DNA of 30,396 nt, taken from Planctomycetaceae bacterium (GTDB lineage: Bacteria > Planctomycetota > Planctomycetia > Pirellulales > Pirellulaceae). Position 1 is the stretch's first letter. Each line of letters starts with the position of its first letter. Below the pieces are notes generated by a model. It was not told the DNA's origin and made no database searches. It was given only the letters and a program-made list of their open reading frames with translations. The DNA lies in assembly GCA_002685655.1 (NCBI GenBank), contig NYXM01000084.1, positions 1-30,396 on the forward strand, in the 5' to 3' direction. Position numbers and translations under genes: made by a program. This document shows positions 6,915-16,180 of the stretch, piece by piece.

Positions 6915-8231
6915 ATGGCAGAGAAACGCGACAAGACAGAACTTAAGAGCACCGGTCGGACCACGAACATCCGCTGGATGATTCTTGGGTTGGCCTGCTC
7001 TACCAGTTTTCTAACGTACATCCATCGCTATGCTTGGGGTGCGACGAAGCCGTATCTCAAAGAAGAATACAATCTCACAAATGCCGATCTTGGCTGGCTT
7101 GATGGCGCGTTCAGCTTGACGTACGCGCTTGGCCAGTTCCCTGGCGGTTTGGCTGGCGATCTCTTTGGGCCACGGTTGATCGTGCCGCTGGCGGCCGTTC
7201 TCTGGACCGCCATGATGACGGGCCCGGCATGGACCGGCGGCTTCTGGCGGTTGCTCGGGCTCCGCCTCGCGTTTGGTGCAACACAAGCGCCCGCCTATCC
7301 GAACTTGGGCAAGATCACCAAGAGCTGGTTTCCCTTGTCGATTCGCACTTCGATCCAAGGAATTGTCGCCTCATTGTCCGGCCGCGCGGGCGGCGCGGTA
7401 GCGCCTTTCATCATTGGTGTGGTGCTGATGGGAGCGTTCCACCTTAGTTGGCAGAGCGCGTTGTACGTCTTGGCTGGAGCGGGAATTGTCTTCGCCGTCG
7501 CGTTTTGGACGTTGTTTCGCAATTACCCCTCCGAGCATCCGATGGTCAGCCAAGAGGAAGCTCAATTGATTGCCGCAGATGAGCCAATAGAAGCTCCTGG
7601 GACAACTGCGAGATTCAATTGGTCATGGGCGAACAGATCAAATCTCGCATTGTTTATGGGGGCGTCGTTTTGCAGTTCATTCGCTGACAACTTGTTCGTT
7701 TTCTACATGCCACAGTTCCTTGTTGATGAAAAAGGCTTCAATCCGATTCAAATGGGAACCTTTGCCGGCCTGCCAATTCTGGGTGGAGCGTTAGGTGGGA
7801 TGTGCGGCGGGATCTTGAACGATGTCTTGATTCGAGCCACCGGCAATCGTCGCCTGTCGCGGAGCCTTGTCGCTTCCGGCGGAAAGACCATCGCAGCCGT
7901 GCTGATCGCCGCCAGCTTATTTGCTGGGGATGGACGGGCAGTGATGTTCGTCCTGTTCTTTTGCAAGTTCTTCAGCGATTGGAGTCAACCAACCTGGTGG
8001 GGCACAGTCACGGATATCGGTGGCCCAGCTTCAGGGCGTGTGTTTGGGATGGTGAATATGGTCGGGTCGATCGGTGCCACCGTCGCCGGACCCGTGATGG
8101 GATATGTGCTGGGCGAGGACCGCTGGGCCGTGCTCTTCCTCTTTGTGGGTGCGGTCTATCTCCTTACTGCATTGTTCTGGGCATTCGTAAACTGCACACG
8201 GCGCCTCGTTGTTGCGACAACGGAACTGTAG
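6915..8231 (+). CDS. MFS transporter, anion:cation symporter-like
   Basis: A 438-residue membrane protein from the first ATG at 6915; a TTG at 6867 in the same frame is a weaker alternative, and neither has a clear ribosome-binding site. The hydrophobicity pattern fits 12 transmembrane helices in two halves with a cytoplasmic central loop (about residues 215-255, rich in E, A and P). The loop after helix 2 carries GDLFGPR (81-87), a form of the MFS signature G-x-L-x-D-x-x-G-x-R. The segment YIHRYAWGATKPYLKEEYNL resembles the ACS family (hexuronate, glucarate and other organic-anion carriers). It would import a sugar acid or other anionic product through the inner membrane. Substrate is inferred from fold and context only. 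Confidence 0.88.
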   Translation: MAEKRDKTELKSTGRTTNIRWMILGLACSTSFLTYIHRYAWGATKPYLKEEYNLTNADLGWLDGAFSLTYALGQFPGGLAGDLFGPRLIVPLAAVLWTAMMTGPAWTGGFWRLLGLRLAFGATQAPAYPNLGKITKSWFPLSIRTSIQGIVASLSGRAGGAVAPFIIGVVLMGAFHLSWQSALYVLAGAGIVFAVAFWTLFRNYPSEHPMVSQEEAQLIAADEPIEAPGTTARFNWSWANRSNLALFMGASFCSSFADNLFVFYMPQFLVDEKGFNPIQMGTFAGLPILGGALGGMCGGILNDVLIRATGNRRLSRSLVASGGKTIAAVLIAASLFAGDGRAVMFVLFFCKFFSDWSQPTWWGTVTDIGGPASGRVFGMVNMVGSIGATVAGPVMGYVLGEDRWAVLFLFVGAVYLLTALFWAFVNCTRRLVVATTEL

Positions 8232-8429
8232 TACGGGGGTTCAGATCAACCTACGTTTTTCAGAATCCCGATCACAGAACTTTGCCCTGCCTGACTGTGG
8301 GCCCTGCAACAGCCTGTCGTTCCAAACGAGCAACCAGCTCAAGGTTTGGAGTCCGCATAGAGCGTAGAATAGATTTGCGGTGATCGGGGACGTGAAGTGC
8401 GAGTATTCGAGGGTGTCATGGAGATTACG

Positions 8430-9410
8430 ATGAACGCAGCATGGTTTCGCGACATTGCCGTATCTGTCGCATTACTATTCACCTGGACGGACAGCTCGTT
8501 TGCGGAAGTTGGATCAGAATTCCATCCCAAGGACCTCGGCCACCTGGAGTTTTTCATTGAATCCGTCCAAGGCATGATTGTCGCCGCGAATGCCTCGGCA
8601 GAAGCCTACGAAAGTACGGGTGAACTGACACCGACTGAGCTGGTGTGGTCCGACCAACAGCGATTCCCGCACGGGACGGTTCGCTGGTGGTGGGATCAAT
8701 CGCCACAGGGAAAACCGACAAAGCGGAAAAACAAGCCGTTCCAAACTGGACGTTCATTCGGACAGGACGACCATGATCGCCCCGGTTTCATCCCTGACGG
8801 TTGCAACGGCAAACCCTGCGCGAGGGGAGGGCTTGTCCCAGACGGTGAACAGGGCAGGCACAAATACCATTACAAGCAGCCGTGCTATTTCGAACTTCAG
8901 CCTGAAGATCGGTTTTCCTTTGAAGGTCCGTTCAGCGTGTTCCTGCTGGTGCGCCCCGTTCCACAGGAACGAGACTTTGTTTACTTCGGTGCCTTTCACT
9001 GGTCGACGCTCAAGCATCAGGTTGCGGACAACTCGCTGCACTTCAAGAACGGCAGGTTCGCTGCATTGACGGGCCCTGACGCCATTCAGATCGGAAAGTG
9101 GCAACTGATCGAGGTGCATCGCGACGAGGGCAATAAGCTCCGGTGCGTTGTCAACGGCAGAGATAGAACTCATGGAGTGCCTGTAATCGATGGGCCGTTT
9201 CGCCTCGTCCACATCATGAACAACAACAAGAATATCTGGAAAAGTGCCGACTCCTTCACCGGTGACCTGTCCGCCTTTGCGGTCTACAGCGATGTGCTCG
9301 TCGAGGAGGAGCAGCAAGACGTTCGTCATTATTTCGAGAAAGCCTACGGTTTTAAGGGCGTCTTGACAGCGGAAAGAGATGACCGCCCTTCGACACGACA
9401 ATCACGCTGA
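8430..9410 (+). CDS. Exported LamG/concanavalin-like domain protein
   Basis: A 326-residue protein. Candidate starts are GTG 8397, ATG 8418 and ATG 8430; the last is preferred because GGAG lies seven bases upstream and it opens directly into a Sec signal (MNAAWFRD then a hydrophobic run, cut near SSFA, about residue 25). The C-terminal half reads like a LamG/concanavalin-type jelly roll: FSVFLLVRP, a strand ending in a VNGRDR turn (IGKWQLIEVHRDEGNKLRCVVNGRD), and a closing GDLSAFAVYSDVLVEEE...VRHYFEKAYG segment, which is the usual end of such domains. The N-terminal part is rich in charged and Gly residues and contains several Cys (CNGKPCARGG). Likely a secreted carbohydrate-binding protein; no catalytic motif is recognised. 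It lies between the MFS and esterase genes on the same strand. Confidence 0.7.
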   Translation: MNAAWFRDIAVSVALLFTWTDSSFAEVGSEFHPKDLGHLEFFIESVQGMIVAANASAEAYESTGELTPTELVWSDQQRFPHGTVRWWWDQSPQGKPTKRKNKPFQTGRSFGQDDHDRPGFIPDGCNGKPCARGGLVPDGEQGRHKYHYKQPCYFELQPEDRFSFEGPFSVFLLVRPVPQERDFVYFGAFHWSTLKHQVADNSLHFKNGRFAALTGPDAIQIGKWQLIEVHRDEGNKLRCVVNGRDRTHGVPVIDGPFRLVHIMNNNKNIWKSADSFTGDLSAFAVYSDVLVEEEQQDVRHYFEKAYGFKGVLTAERDDRPSTRQSR

Positions 9411-9522
9411 TTTTCCACTGCCAAAACGTCCGCAAGAACTATGACTACGGCTTGGTTTCGAAGACCAGAATGAGCACACGAGGCACCCATCGGCAACGAT
9501 CAATTCAATAGGAGCGGTGACA

Positions 9523-10581
9523 ATGTATCGAACGCGCAGCACACCTCCACGACCTACAATCATGATTCCCGCGGTTGTCATCAGTTGGTTCGTCGCGGCA
9601 CTCAATATGGTACCTGCACATGGAGGAGATTTTGCCGTGCCGCCAACGATTTCCGCGCAAGCCCGGAAAGCACTCGCGCAGTTCAGTCGCACCGCGGCCA
9701 TCGCGCCGCTGCCGGCGCCAGACGATTTTGAAGCTTGGAAGGAGGTCCAGGCACGAATCGAGAAGCAACGCACAGAAGCCAACTCAGCAGTGGTCAAGCA
9801 ATACCAGCCTCGCATTCAAGAGCGCAAGCTGGGAGGCGTTCCGGTTCTCGACATCAAACCCAAGGGATGGAAGAGCAGCAGCAACGTGCTCGTCTATACC
9901 CATGGTGGGGCCTACGCGTTGTACAGCGCCAAATCAAGGTTGATGAGTGCGGTTCCAATGGCCAATGACACGGGACTGCGTGTTGTGTCGGTGGACTACA
10001 CCTTGGCTCCGCAGGCCAAATGGAACGAAGTCACCGGCCAGGTTGTTGCTGTTATCCGGGCATTGCTCGAAGAGGGGCGTACATTGAACAACATAGCCAT
10101 TTACGGTGAGTCCGCCGGGGGTGGGCTGGCCGCCGGAGCGGTCCTGAAGATGCGAGACAAAGGGCTGGGTATGCCCGCCGCAGTTGTCTTATGGTCACCC
10201 TGGTCGGACATTACCGAAACGGGAGATTCCTACACGACACTCAAAGAGGCCGATCCGCTGTTGTACTATCCGAACAACCTCCAGAACTGTGCCGATGCCT
10301 ATGCGGCACCCGCCGACCAGAGACACCCCTATGTGTCTCCTGTCTACGGCGACTACTCCACTGGTTTCCCCCCCACGTTGATCCAAGCTGGAACAAAGGA
10401 GATCTTTCTGAGCAACGCAGTCCGGCACTACCAGGCACTCGATAACGCCGGCATCCCGGTAAAGCTCGATATCTACGAAGGCATGTGGCACATCTTCCAA
10501 GTGTTCAACCACGATCTTCCTGAATCGAAGATTGCCCGAAAAAAGGTGAGGGCCTTCTTACGCCAGCATGTTGGAAAGTAG
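9523..10581 (+). CDS. Alpha/beta hydrolase, hormone-sensitive-lipase-type esterase, exported
   Basis: A 352-residue protein; the ATG at 9523 is chosen because AGGAG lies eight bases upstream, whereas the GTG at 9517 is too close to it. A hydrophobic segment (about residues 13-29, cut near AHG) suggests export. The HSL-type oxyanion motif reads HGGAY (127-131), the nucleophile elbow is GESAGG (195-200, Ser197), and the histidine is H323 in EGMWHIF. The acidic residue expected in the segment AGTKEIF is Glu293 rather than the usual Asp. Enzymes of this class cleave short acyl or aryl esters; in this locus removal of acetyl or similar esters from a glycan would fit. It sits between the LamG and SGNH genes on the same strand. 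Confidence 0.85.
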   Translation: MYRTRSTPPRPTIMIPAVVISWFVAALNMVPAHGGDFAVPPTISAQARKALAQFSRTAAIAPLPAPDDFEAWKEVQARIEKQRTEANSAVVKQYQPRIQERKLGGVPVLDIKPKGWKSSSNVLVYTHGGAYALYSAKSRLMSAVPMANDTGLRVVSVDYTLAPQAKWNEVTGQVVAVIRALLEEGRTLNNIAIYGESAGGGLAAGAVLKMRDKGLGMPAAVVLWSPWSDITETGDSYTTLKEADPLLYYPNNLQNCADAYAAPADQRHPYVSPVYGDYSTGFPPTLIQAGTKEIFLSNAVRHYQALDNAGIPVKLDIYEGMWHIFQVFNHDLPESKIARKKVRAFLRQHVGK

Positions 10582-10686
10582 AGTGCGACCACCAGCCACC
10601 AAGACGCGAGACCAGTCGTTGAGCTGTCGCGAATATGAGTGGTCTCTCAAACTATGACAAAGCAGCCACTTGGACGGAGGAAGATC

Positions 10687-12777
10687 ATGTCCGGACTTGG
10701 GATCAAATTAGGGATCGTATGCAGCATCTGTGTGGGGGCCGTAAGTTCGACGGGAGCACAGATCGTGTCAGATTGGTCTGAAGGTGAATCCACTTGGACT
10801 ACGCAGAGCTACTGGGAGGACGAGAGCATCCGGCAGAAATACACCTTCACACCGAAACTGGATGACCGAGTAATGGGCAAATCCAGCGTGCAAGTCCACA
10901 TGCAAGTGGGGGCGAAACGTCCCAGAGACTTCGTTGAATTGCGTTTGGCGTTACCGAGGCCGCTGGACTTGTCCCGGGCCGAGGCGGTCGAGCTGTGGCT
11001 GAAAGTCGTCGATGGATCAGGTTTGAAGGCGCGCAATGCGTACTTCTGCAGTCCGGGGTTCAAGAAACTCGCCATGGCCGATTGGCTCGATGAAATCGAC
11101 ATGTCCGCGCCGGGGCAGTGGCAACGGACCGTGGTTGATCTCACCAACGTGCGCGTCCTCGACAAAGCCACGCCGAATCAGGCCGGCATCTACGACCGAC
11201 ACGACGTGACAACCATCTGTCTGAACTTCCAACTGCCACCCGGCGCGGCTGACATCACGTTGCTGATTGATGGGATGCAGACCACGACGCTGCCTCCGCT
11301 TCCCGAGCGTCTACGGGCGGCAGCGGTCAAAGCGGATCGGGGATTCTGGAGATGGCGGGCCAAGTATCCTGAGAGGGATCTGTCCCCTCGACCGAATGAC
11401 GGGCGAAACCTGTCACTGAGTATTCGCAAACTCACTCATGGCATCGTTCCCGAACGACCGTTTCTTATCTGGGGCATCGGGCCAAGCTATCTCAATTTTC
11501 TAGGAGATGGGACCGCTTTGGCATGTCACCTGCGGCAACGCTTTCCAGATGCCCCTCCTATCGTTTACAGGAAGCACGTTGGCTCATCGGTGCCCTGGCG
11601 CTACGTACTGGGCTGGGCAAAGCAGGTGGTTGTCCCCGAACAACCGGACTTGGTTCTCCTGTATGGCATCGGACTCGAGAGTGATCTGGAGAAGATCTTT
11701 CAGACACTGCGCAGGCACACGACCGCCGACATCATCGTGGCGAGTGTCCATTGGAAGGGTGACGACGTCAAGAATTGGGGGAAGGATGAAGATGCCACGA
11801 ATTTTGGGGACATTCCCGAGATGCGCCGCATTTGTGAAAAGCATGGCGTGGAGTTCGTGGAGAACCGCAAGGAATGGGCGCAGTACCTGCGTGATCAAAA
11901 CATGAAAGTTGAAGTGGATCCCGATGATGGTCTGCTTCTGGACGCAGTGCATCAATCCAAGTATGGAGCACTTGTGATAAACGAAAATATCGTTCGCCAT
12001 TTCGCCGCCAGAGACACATATGCCTATCACCCCGGCAGCCGGGAACGCCGCCTGAGCGTGACGCGCGGCGAGTCGGTCTCCGGTAAGGAAAGTGTGACGA
12101 TTTCAAGTCCGAGTTGGACCGTGCGGGAGGGTGTGGCCAGCACCGCCGCTTCGAGTAACCGGATCAAGGTCCGTTTCACAGGCAATCGGATCGATCTCAT
12201 AGGTGTCAAGTCGCCCGGCGGCGGCAAAGCCCAAATCATGCTGGATGGCCTGCCGGCGGAAGAGGTGTCTTGTTTTCTTGCCGGTCCGATTGTGTGTGGT
12301 AGCAATAATGCCCGTCCAAAGAGCGGCTCCGTCAGGGACATCGGCCCTCACGGCATCGCGCTTCGCGAGGATCTTGTTCCACAGACCTGGACAATCTTGG
12401 TGGCGGACGACGAAGGAAACTACGAGCTAACGGGCAGCGTCACGGGGGCCGATGGCAAGGGGCATATGTTGAAGCCGTTTGTCAGCAACAGTGGTCAGAT
12501 CGGCATTCCGCCGGAACTCTGGCGTCATGGGGCAGGGTGCGTCCCATTTCTGCACCCATGGGATGGCACGATTGTCAACAGAACAGGCGATGCCTATACA
12601 TTCAACGTCCATCGAACCTGCAAATCGGTGGTCGATTTCCATGGCAAAGGCGGTGAATTTCGCATCAATCTCTTCCAAGCCCTGCCGAATCAAGCGCACG
12701 TTCTTGAGCTGATCACCGTCGGAGATGGCAAAGTGGCTGTCAAGCTCTTCGACATCTTTGAGCCGCCACTGCGTTGA
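10687..12777 (+). CDS. Multidomain exported SGNH-hydrolase-like protein
   Basis: A 696-residue protein; the ATG at 10687 is preceded by a strong GGAGG site and opens a Sec signal (MSGLGIKLGIVCSICVGAVS, cut near AQ25). Residues about 28-205 resemble a beta-sandwich carbohydrate-binding region. Residues about 257-440 look like an SGNH/GDSL-type hydrolase: GIGPSYLNFLGDGT supplies a candidate nucleophile Ser267, DLVLLYGIG is the strand before block III, and D419-A-V-H422 is a proper D-x-x-H block V. The block III Asn (G-x-N-D) is not visible, so the enzyme may use a modified oxyanion hole. The last 250 residues look like one or two more beta-rich domains (RIKVRFTGNRIDLIGV..., VADDEGNYELTGSV...). 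A glycan deacetylase role would suit the neighbours. The order of domains is seen, but their names are inference. Confidence 0.72.
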   Translation: MSGLGIKLGIVCSICVGAVSSTGAQIVSDWSEGESTWTTQSYWEDESIRQKYTFTPKLDDRVMGKSSVQVHMQVGAKRPRDFVELRLALPRPLDLSRAEAVELWLKVVDGSGLKARNAYFCSPGFKKLAMADWLDEIDMSAPGQWQRTVVDLTNVRVLDKATPNQAGIYDRHDVTTICLNFQLPPGAADITLLIDGMQTTTLPPLPERLRAAAVKADRGFWRWRAKYPERDLSPRPNDGRNLSLSIRKLTHGIVPERPFLIWGIGPSYLNFLGDGTALACHLRQRFPDAPPIVYRKHVGSSVPWRYVLGWAKQVVVPEQPDLVLLYGIGLESDLEKIFQTLRRHTTADIIVASVHWKGDDVKNWGKDEDATNFGDIPEMRRICEKHGVEFVENRKEWAQYLRDQNMKVEVDPDDGLLLDAVHQSKYGALVINENIVRHFAARDTYAYHPGSRERRLSVTRGESVSGKESVTISSPSWTVREGVASTAASSNRIKVRFTGNRIDLIGVKSPGGGKAQIMLDGLPAEEVSCFLAGPIVCGSNNARPKSGSVRDIGPHGIALREDLVPQTWTILVADDEGNYELTGSVTGADGKGHMLKPFVSNSGQIGIPPELWRHGAGCVPFLHPWDGTIVNRTGDAYTFNVHRTCKSVVDFHGKGGEFRINLFQALPNQAHVLELITVGDGKVAVKLFDIFEPPLR

Positions 12778-12866
12778 TCGTCCATGATACGGAGCCTAGT
12801 TCTACGTCCTACTGGTCAGTTTCCATCTGTCCTTCGCCTTATCGATTCCTTGGCGTCCCGTTTATT

Positions 12867-12886
12867 GTCGCTGAGGACTCAGCAAC
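12867..12886 (-). terminator. Hairpin between convergent genes
   Basis: GCTGAG (12870-12875) and CTCAGC (12878-12883) are inverted copies, extended on the minus-strand RNA by three more pairs including one G-U. It lies directly after the stop of ceramidase-like gene 2 and is followed on that strand by AATAAAC rather than a T-run. Weak terminator candidate. Confidence 0.3.
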
Positions 12887-12891
12887 ATGTG

Positions 12892-14376
12892 TCACCTGAC
12901 GGGTACGACCTTCTCATCGACTCGTCTATCGGCAACGAGTTGGAGCAAGCCAACGACCGTATCAACGATCTTTGGCTCCGCGTCGACTTCCAGTAAACTT
13001 GTCCGTGCTCGCCAAGTCGTATAACCGCCGAGTTTGTGTTGTTCAGGTGGCGGTAAGTAACCTGCGTACCCGTTTGCCAGGTCGATGGTAAATGTTGTCC
13101 CCAGCGGGCTCCGCTTCTTGATTGTCAATCCGGTACTGCCGAAAGCTTCGTTAGGCAGCGCCGTGATCCCGAGCTCTCCGATTCGAATAGCTTGTAGTTT
13201 GATCTCGCGAGTGGGAGGCAATTGGCTCAACAGCACAGTCTCCCGCGCATAAGACTCGACGATATTCGTGGGTCGACCATTTTCAAGTTTCGCCAACACC
13301 TGTTCGGCAGCTTTGACTTCTTCGTCATCGGGCATGCGGACATTAAGCTCCAACGCCTTCTCTTGCATCACCAGTGGTACCCAGTCGAAGTACTCGATTT
13401 TCTGGTACGCGTCGAACGCCGTCTGTGCTATTTCCCCTGCGACAGAGAATCGGTCAAACTTCCGACGAGACGGGCTATCGAAATCGAGGCAATTCGCATC
13501 ACCGCTGGTGCCGTTGGAGAGCATACCGACAAAAGGCGGTGAACTGTTCTCCGCGTTCAGCAGCTTGGTCATGTTGCGGCAGAAGACTCCAAAATAATCT
13601 GCTGACACGGCTGGCGCGCCGACGTAATGAGTGGAGTAGTTGGACAACAGTGCGATCGGCTGTCCGGCAGTCGTCTGTACCGATAACACTGAAACATCAG
13701 GATCGGATGGTCCAGTCCGTTTGATTTTGTTGGGGTTTGTATGTCCCGGATTCATCTGCGCCCGATCGTTTGTCTTACCGCTAAAGGGGTTTGTTGGGGC
13801 AGTTCCCGGTTTCATCAAGTATCTGCGACAGAACACGTTTTTGTCATTCTCTCCGATCCCCCAACCAATCCGTGCCGGACGAAGATTCTCTTTGGCAAGT
13901 GCAATCCCCTTGGCAATCTGGCGAACCAGAAACTGGGCGTAGTCCGTATCTGGATCGGTGGCATGGGCCGCCGTCACGGCCGGAGCGGAATGCGTGTGAG
14001 TTGCGGCGATCAACATACGGTCGTGCGCGATTCCCGTCGCTTCATTCGCCAGTTTCTTCGCCTGATCCAACAGCTCGCGAGAAATCAGCAAGCTATCCAC
14101 GATGACGATAGCCAGCTCTGTCTTTCCATCGTCAAGCACCAGGCAACGGGCGTGCAGCGGATCGATGACTTTAGTAGCGAACGTAGGCAGAATTCCTCCA
14201 CTGACGGGAACCGGAAACTTCTGCGGAGAGACATCGATAGCAAATGCTCCGGCGCGAAGCACTTTGTTTCCTTTCTTCACTTCGTCGTCGGCCATCCCTC
14301 CGACTGTTGCAAATCCAACAGCCAGAAACGTGGCTGCACGAAACACACCTGACACAAACACGCTCCGATTGATCAT
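12892..14376 (-). CDS. Neutral/alkaline ceramidase-like hydrolase 2, exported
   Basis: A 494-residue protein. The ATG at 14374-14376 has AAGGA seven bases upstream; a GTG one codon earlier is less likely. An N-terminal signal is present (basic INR, hydrophobic to about residue 27, cut before ADDEV). Zinc-site type motif ATHTHSAP (H127, H129), a second His in NYSTHYVG, the SNGTSGDANCLDF loop, PNEAFGSTG, and ANGYAGYLPP near the end all match the ceramidase N-terminal domain. As in the other two copies, the classical C-terminal domain is missing. Sequence motifs are similar but clearly not identical to copy 1, so this is an old paralogue rather than a recent duplication. It is divergent from the GH43-like gene with a 339-base spacer full of dyads. 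Activity on an N-acyl bond is expected from the family; the substrate is unknown. Confidence 0.85.
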   Translation of the reverse strand: MINRSVFVSGVFRAATFLAVGFATVGGMADDEVKKGNKVLRAGAFAIDVSPQKFPVPVSGGILPTFATKVIDPLHARCLVLDDGKTELAIVIVDSLLISRELLDQAKKLANEATGIAHDRMLIAATHTHSAPAVTAAHATDPDTDYAQFLVRQIAKGIALAKENLRPARIGWGIGENDKNVFCRRYLMKPGTAPTNPFSGKTNDRAQMNPGHTNPNKIKRTGPSDPDVSVLSVQTTAGQPIALLSNYSTHYVGAPAVSADYFGVFCRNMTKLLNAENSSPPFVGMLSNGTSGDANCLDFDSPSRRKFDRFSVAGEIAQTAFDAYQKIEYFDWVPLVMQEKALELNVRMPDDEEVKAAEQVLAKLENGRPTNIVESYARETVLLSQLPPTREIKLQAIRIGELGITALPNEAFGSTGLTIKKRSPLGTTFTIDLANGYAGYLPPPEQHKLGGYTTWRARTSLLEVDAEPKIVDTVVGLLQLVADRRVDEKVVPVR

Positions 14377-14399
14377 CACACATTCCTTGAGAATCGAGT

Positions 14400-14485
14400 T
14401 TCACGGTCGTGAATTCAACGCACCGTTCATCATGATTACAGTTCTGGCTCACGGTTACCTGGTAACTACATCTATGTCGCGACAT
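14400..14485. promoter_or_regulatory. Cluster of operator-like dyads in a divergent promoter region
   Basis: Three short palindromes lie within 86 bases of the 339-base spacer between divergent genes: TTCACG-GT-CGTGAA (14400-14413), GTTACC-T-GGTAAC (14454-14466) and ATGTCGCGACAT (14474-14485). The first sits between a weak minus-strand -35 (TTGAAT, complement of 14413-14418) and -10 (GATTCT, complement of 14390-14395) with 17-base spacing. Toward the plus-strand gene there is a TTGACG at 14631 without a convincing -10. The remaining bases 14486-14715 show no gene. Confidence 0.35.
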
Positions 14486-14715
14486 GCGTTGCACGGGAAA
14501 TAGTAGGAATTCGCGAGAATATCTGCCTCGAGAGACAAGTTCGATTGTGACGCCAACGAGTTTGCCACGCAACGACATCACGATTGTTTTGCCCCCAGAA
14601 TTCGTTCCAGTGGAGGCGCGTGCGACTAGCTTGACGGGCACATCGCGGCCGTGCTAACGCCATGGTATCCTGAAAAGAAATAAGTCATCTGGATTCGCCC
14701 TGCCTGGAGGTAACG

Positions 14716-16176
14716 ATGCTCACTCCCTTAAGGTTTCTGAAGCTTGTATTTGCGCCAGTTGGCATCAGCGTGCTGCTGTGCATGGGCGTCCGTGCGGACG
14801 AGCCGGTCTTGTTGCCGCAGATCGAGGGATCTTGGTGGCAGGTGGCGGGAGATCCCGACTTGGGCAAACTGACGTCCGAGAAGCAACAGCCCGTTGACTT
14901 TGGAGTTTGGCGAGCTGCGGATGGCACTTGGCAACTGTGGTCATGTATTCGTCACACCAAGTGTGGCGGCAGCACGCTGCTCTTCTACGGTTGGGAAGGC
15001 GCCGCGTTGACGGACAAGAACTGGCAGCCGAAGGGCATTGCCATGCAGGCCGATCCCCGCTTCGGCGAGACCCCCGGGGGCCTCCAGGCGCCACACGTGA
15101 TCAACCAGGATGGTTCCTACTACATGTTCTACGGAGATTGGAAGAACATCTGCTTGGCCAAGAGTCGCGACGGCAAGAGTTTTTCCCGCGTGCTCGACGA
15201 GAATGGTCGTCCGCAATTATTCACCGAAGAGCTGGGCGTTTTTCCAAATACGCGCGACGCCATGGTCCTGCCGATTGGCGAAACACTGTACTGCTATTAC
15301 ACGGCCTACAGTCTGGACCCTGACGGAGGGAGGAAACAGGGTGCAGATTACTGCCGCACATCCAAGGACAAGCGAACCTGGAGCGAGTCCACACGCGTTG
15401 CCTTTGGTGGGCAGACGGGAACCAGCCCCGGTTCGGCAGAATGTCCACACGTCGTCTACCGTCATGGGTGGTACTATCTGTTCCGTACTCAGCGGTACGG
15501 CCGTAGCGCCCGAACGAGCGTCTACCGGTCCAAGGACCCATTGGACTTTGGCATCAACGACGACCGGTACTTTGTCTGTGTCCTGCCTGTCGCTGCCATA
15601 GAAATCGTCCAACAGGACGAGCAAGATTACATTGCCGCGCTGCTGCCGAGCCTCAAAGGCATTCAGATCGCCCGTCTGGATTGGGTACCAAGAGACGAGT
15701 GGATTCGTCCAGGCCTTGTTCGGGGCAAGAGCCTCTTCGACTTGGACGACCCGGACGTCCGCGCCGGTTGGAGACGTCTTGAAGGCGATATTTCACCAGT
15801 CTTTACCAGCTCGACACGAAGTGACTTTTGGCCGCCTTCGACCCATTTCATCGGCACGGCGGAATCGGCCCAACGTCCCGGCTCACCGAACGACGCCCAG
15901 ACCGGCGTGATCGAGTCGCCAGCCTTTACCCTCACGGCCTCGCGACACATCTTCTGTGTTTCGGGCGGCTCGGATCGAGAGAAAACGTACGTTGCCCTGG
16001 TCGACGCTGCGTCTGGCGAGCAATTGCTGCGACTTGCCGGTACCAATTCGAATCGGTTCGAGGCCTTGCCGGGCGATTTGAGCAAGTACACTGGTCGCCA
16101 AGTCCGCATCAGAATTGTCGATCGAGCGAAGGGCTCGTGGGGACACATCAACTTCGGCGGCTTGTTCGCCGAGTAG
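14716..16176 (+). CDS. Exported GH43/GH32-like five-bladed propeller glycosidase
   Basis: A 486-residue protein with GGAGG upstream of the ATG and a Sec signal ending near RADEP (residue 27). The body has the three acidic motifs expected of the GH32/43/62 fold: D61 in PVDFGVW (base-like), D181 in NTRDAM (pKa-modulating type) and E242 in SAECPHVVYRHGWYYLF (acid-like), plus APHV at 125-128 and repeated short YYMFYG/YYLFRTQ blade strands. Residues about 395-486 form a second beta-sandwich ending GSWGHINFGGLF, a tail often seen in planctomycete fructosidase-like proteins. Such enzymes cut arabinan, xylan or fructan linkages; the substrate here is unknown. It is followed by a repeat element and the enolase-superfamily gene on the same strand. 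Confidence 0.78.
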   Translation: MLTPLRFLKLVFAPVGISVLLCMGVRADEPVLLPQIEGSWWQVAGDPDLGKLTSEKQQPVDFGVWRAADGTWQLWSCIRHTKCGGSTLLFYGWEGAALTDKNWQPKGIAMQADPRFGETPGGLQAPHVINQDGSYYMFYGDWKNICLAKSRDGKSFSRVLDENGRPQLFTEELGVFPNTRDAMVLPIGETLYCYYTAYSLDPDGGRKQGADYCRTSKDKRTWSESTRVAFGGQTGTSPGSAECPHVVYRHGWYYLFRTQRYGRSARTSVYRSKDPLDFGINDDRYFVCVLPVAAIEIVQQDEQDYIAALLPSLKGIQIARLDWVPRDEWIRPGLVRGKSLFDLDDPDVRAGWRRLEGDISPVFTSSTRSDFWPPSTHFIGTAESAQRPGSPNDAQTGVIESPAFTLTASRHIFCVSGGSDREKTYVALVDAASGEQLLRLAGTNSNRFEALPGDLSKYTGRQVRIRIVDRAKGSWGHINFGGLFAE

Positions 16177-16180
16177 TACG

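Noticed and set aside
12784..12996. 70-codon plus-strand ORF after the SGNH gene
   Set aside because: Overlaps the 3' end of ceramidase-like gene 2 on the other strand and lacks a ribosome-binding site.
14631..14660. TTGACG promoter for the GH43-like gene
   Set aside because: Good -35 box, but no acceptable -10 box at 16-18 bases, so it was not listed as a feature of its own.
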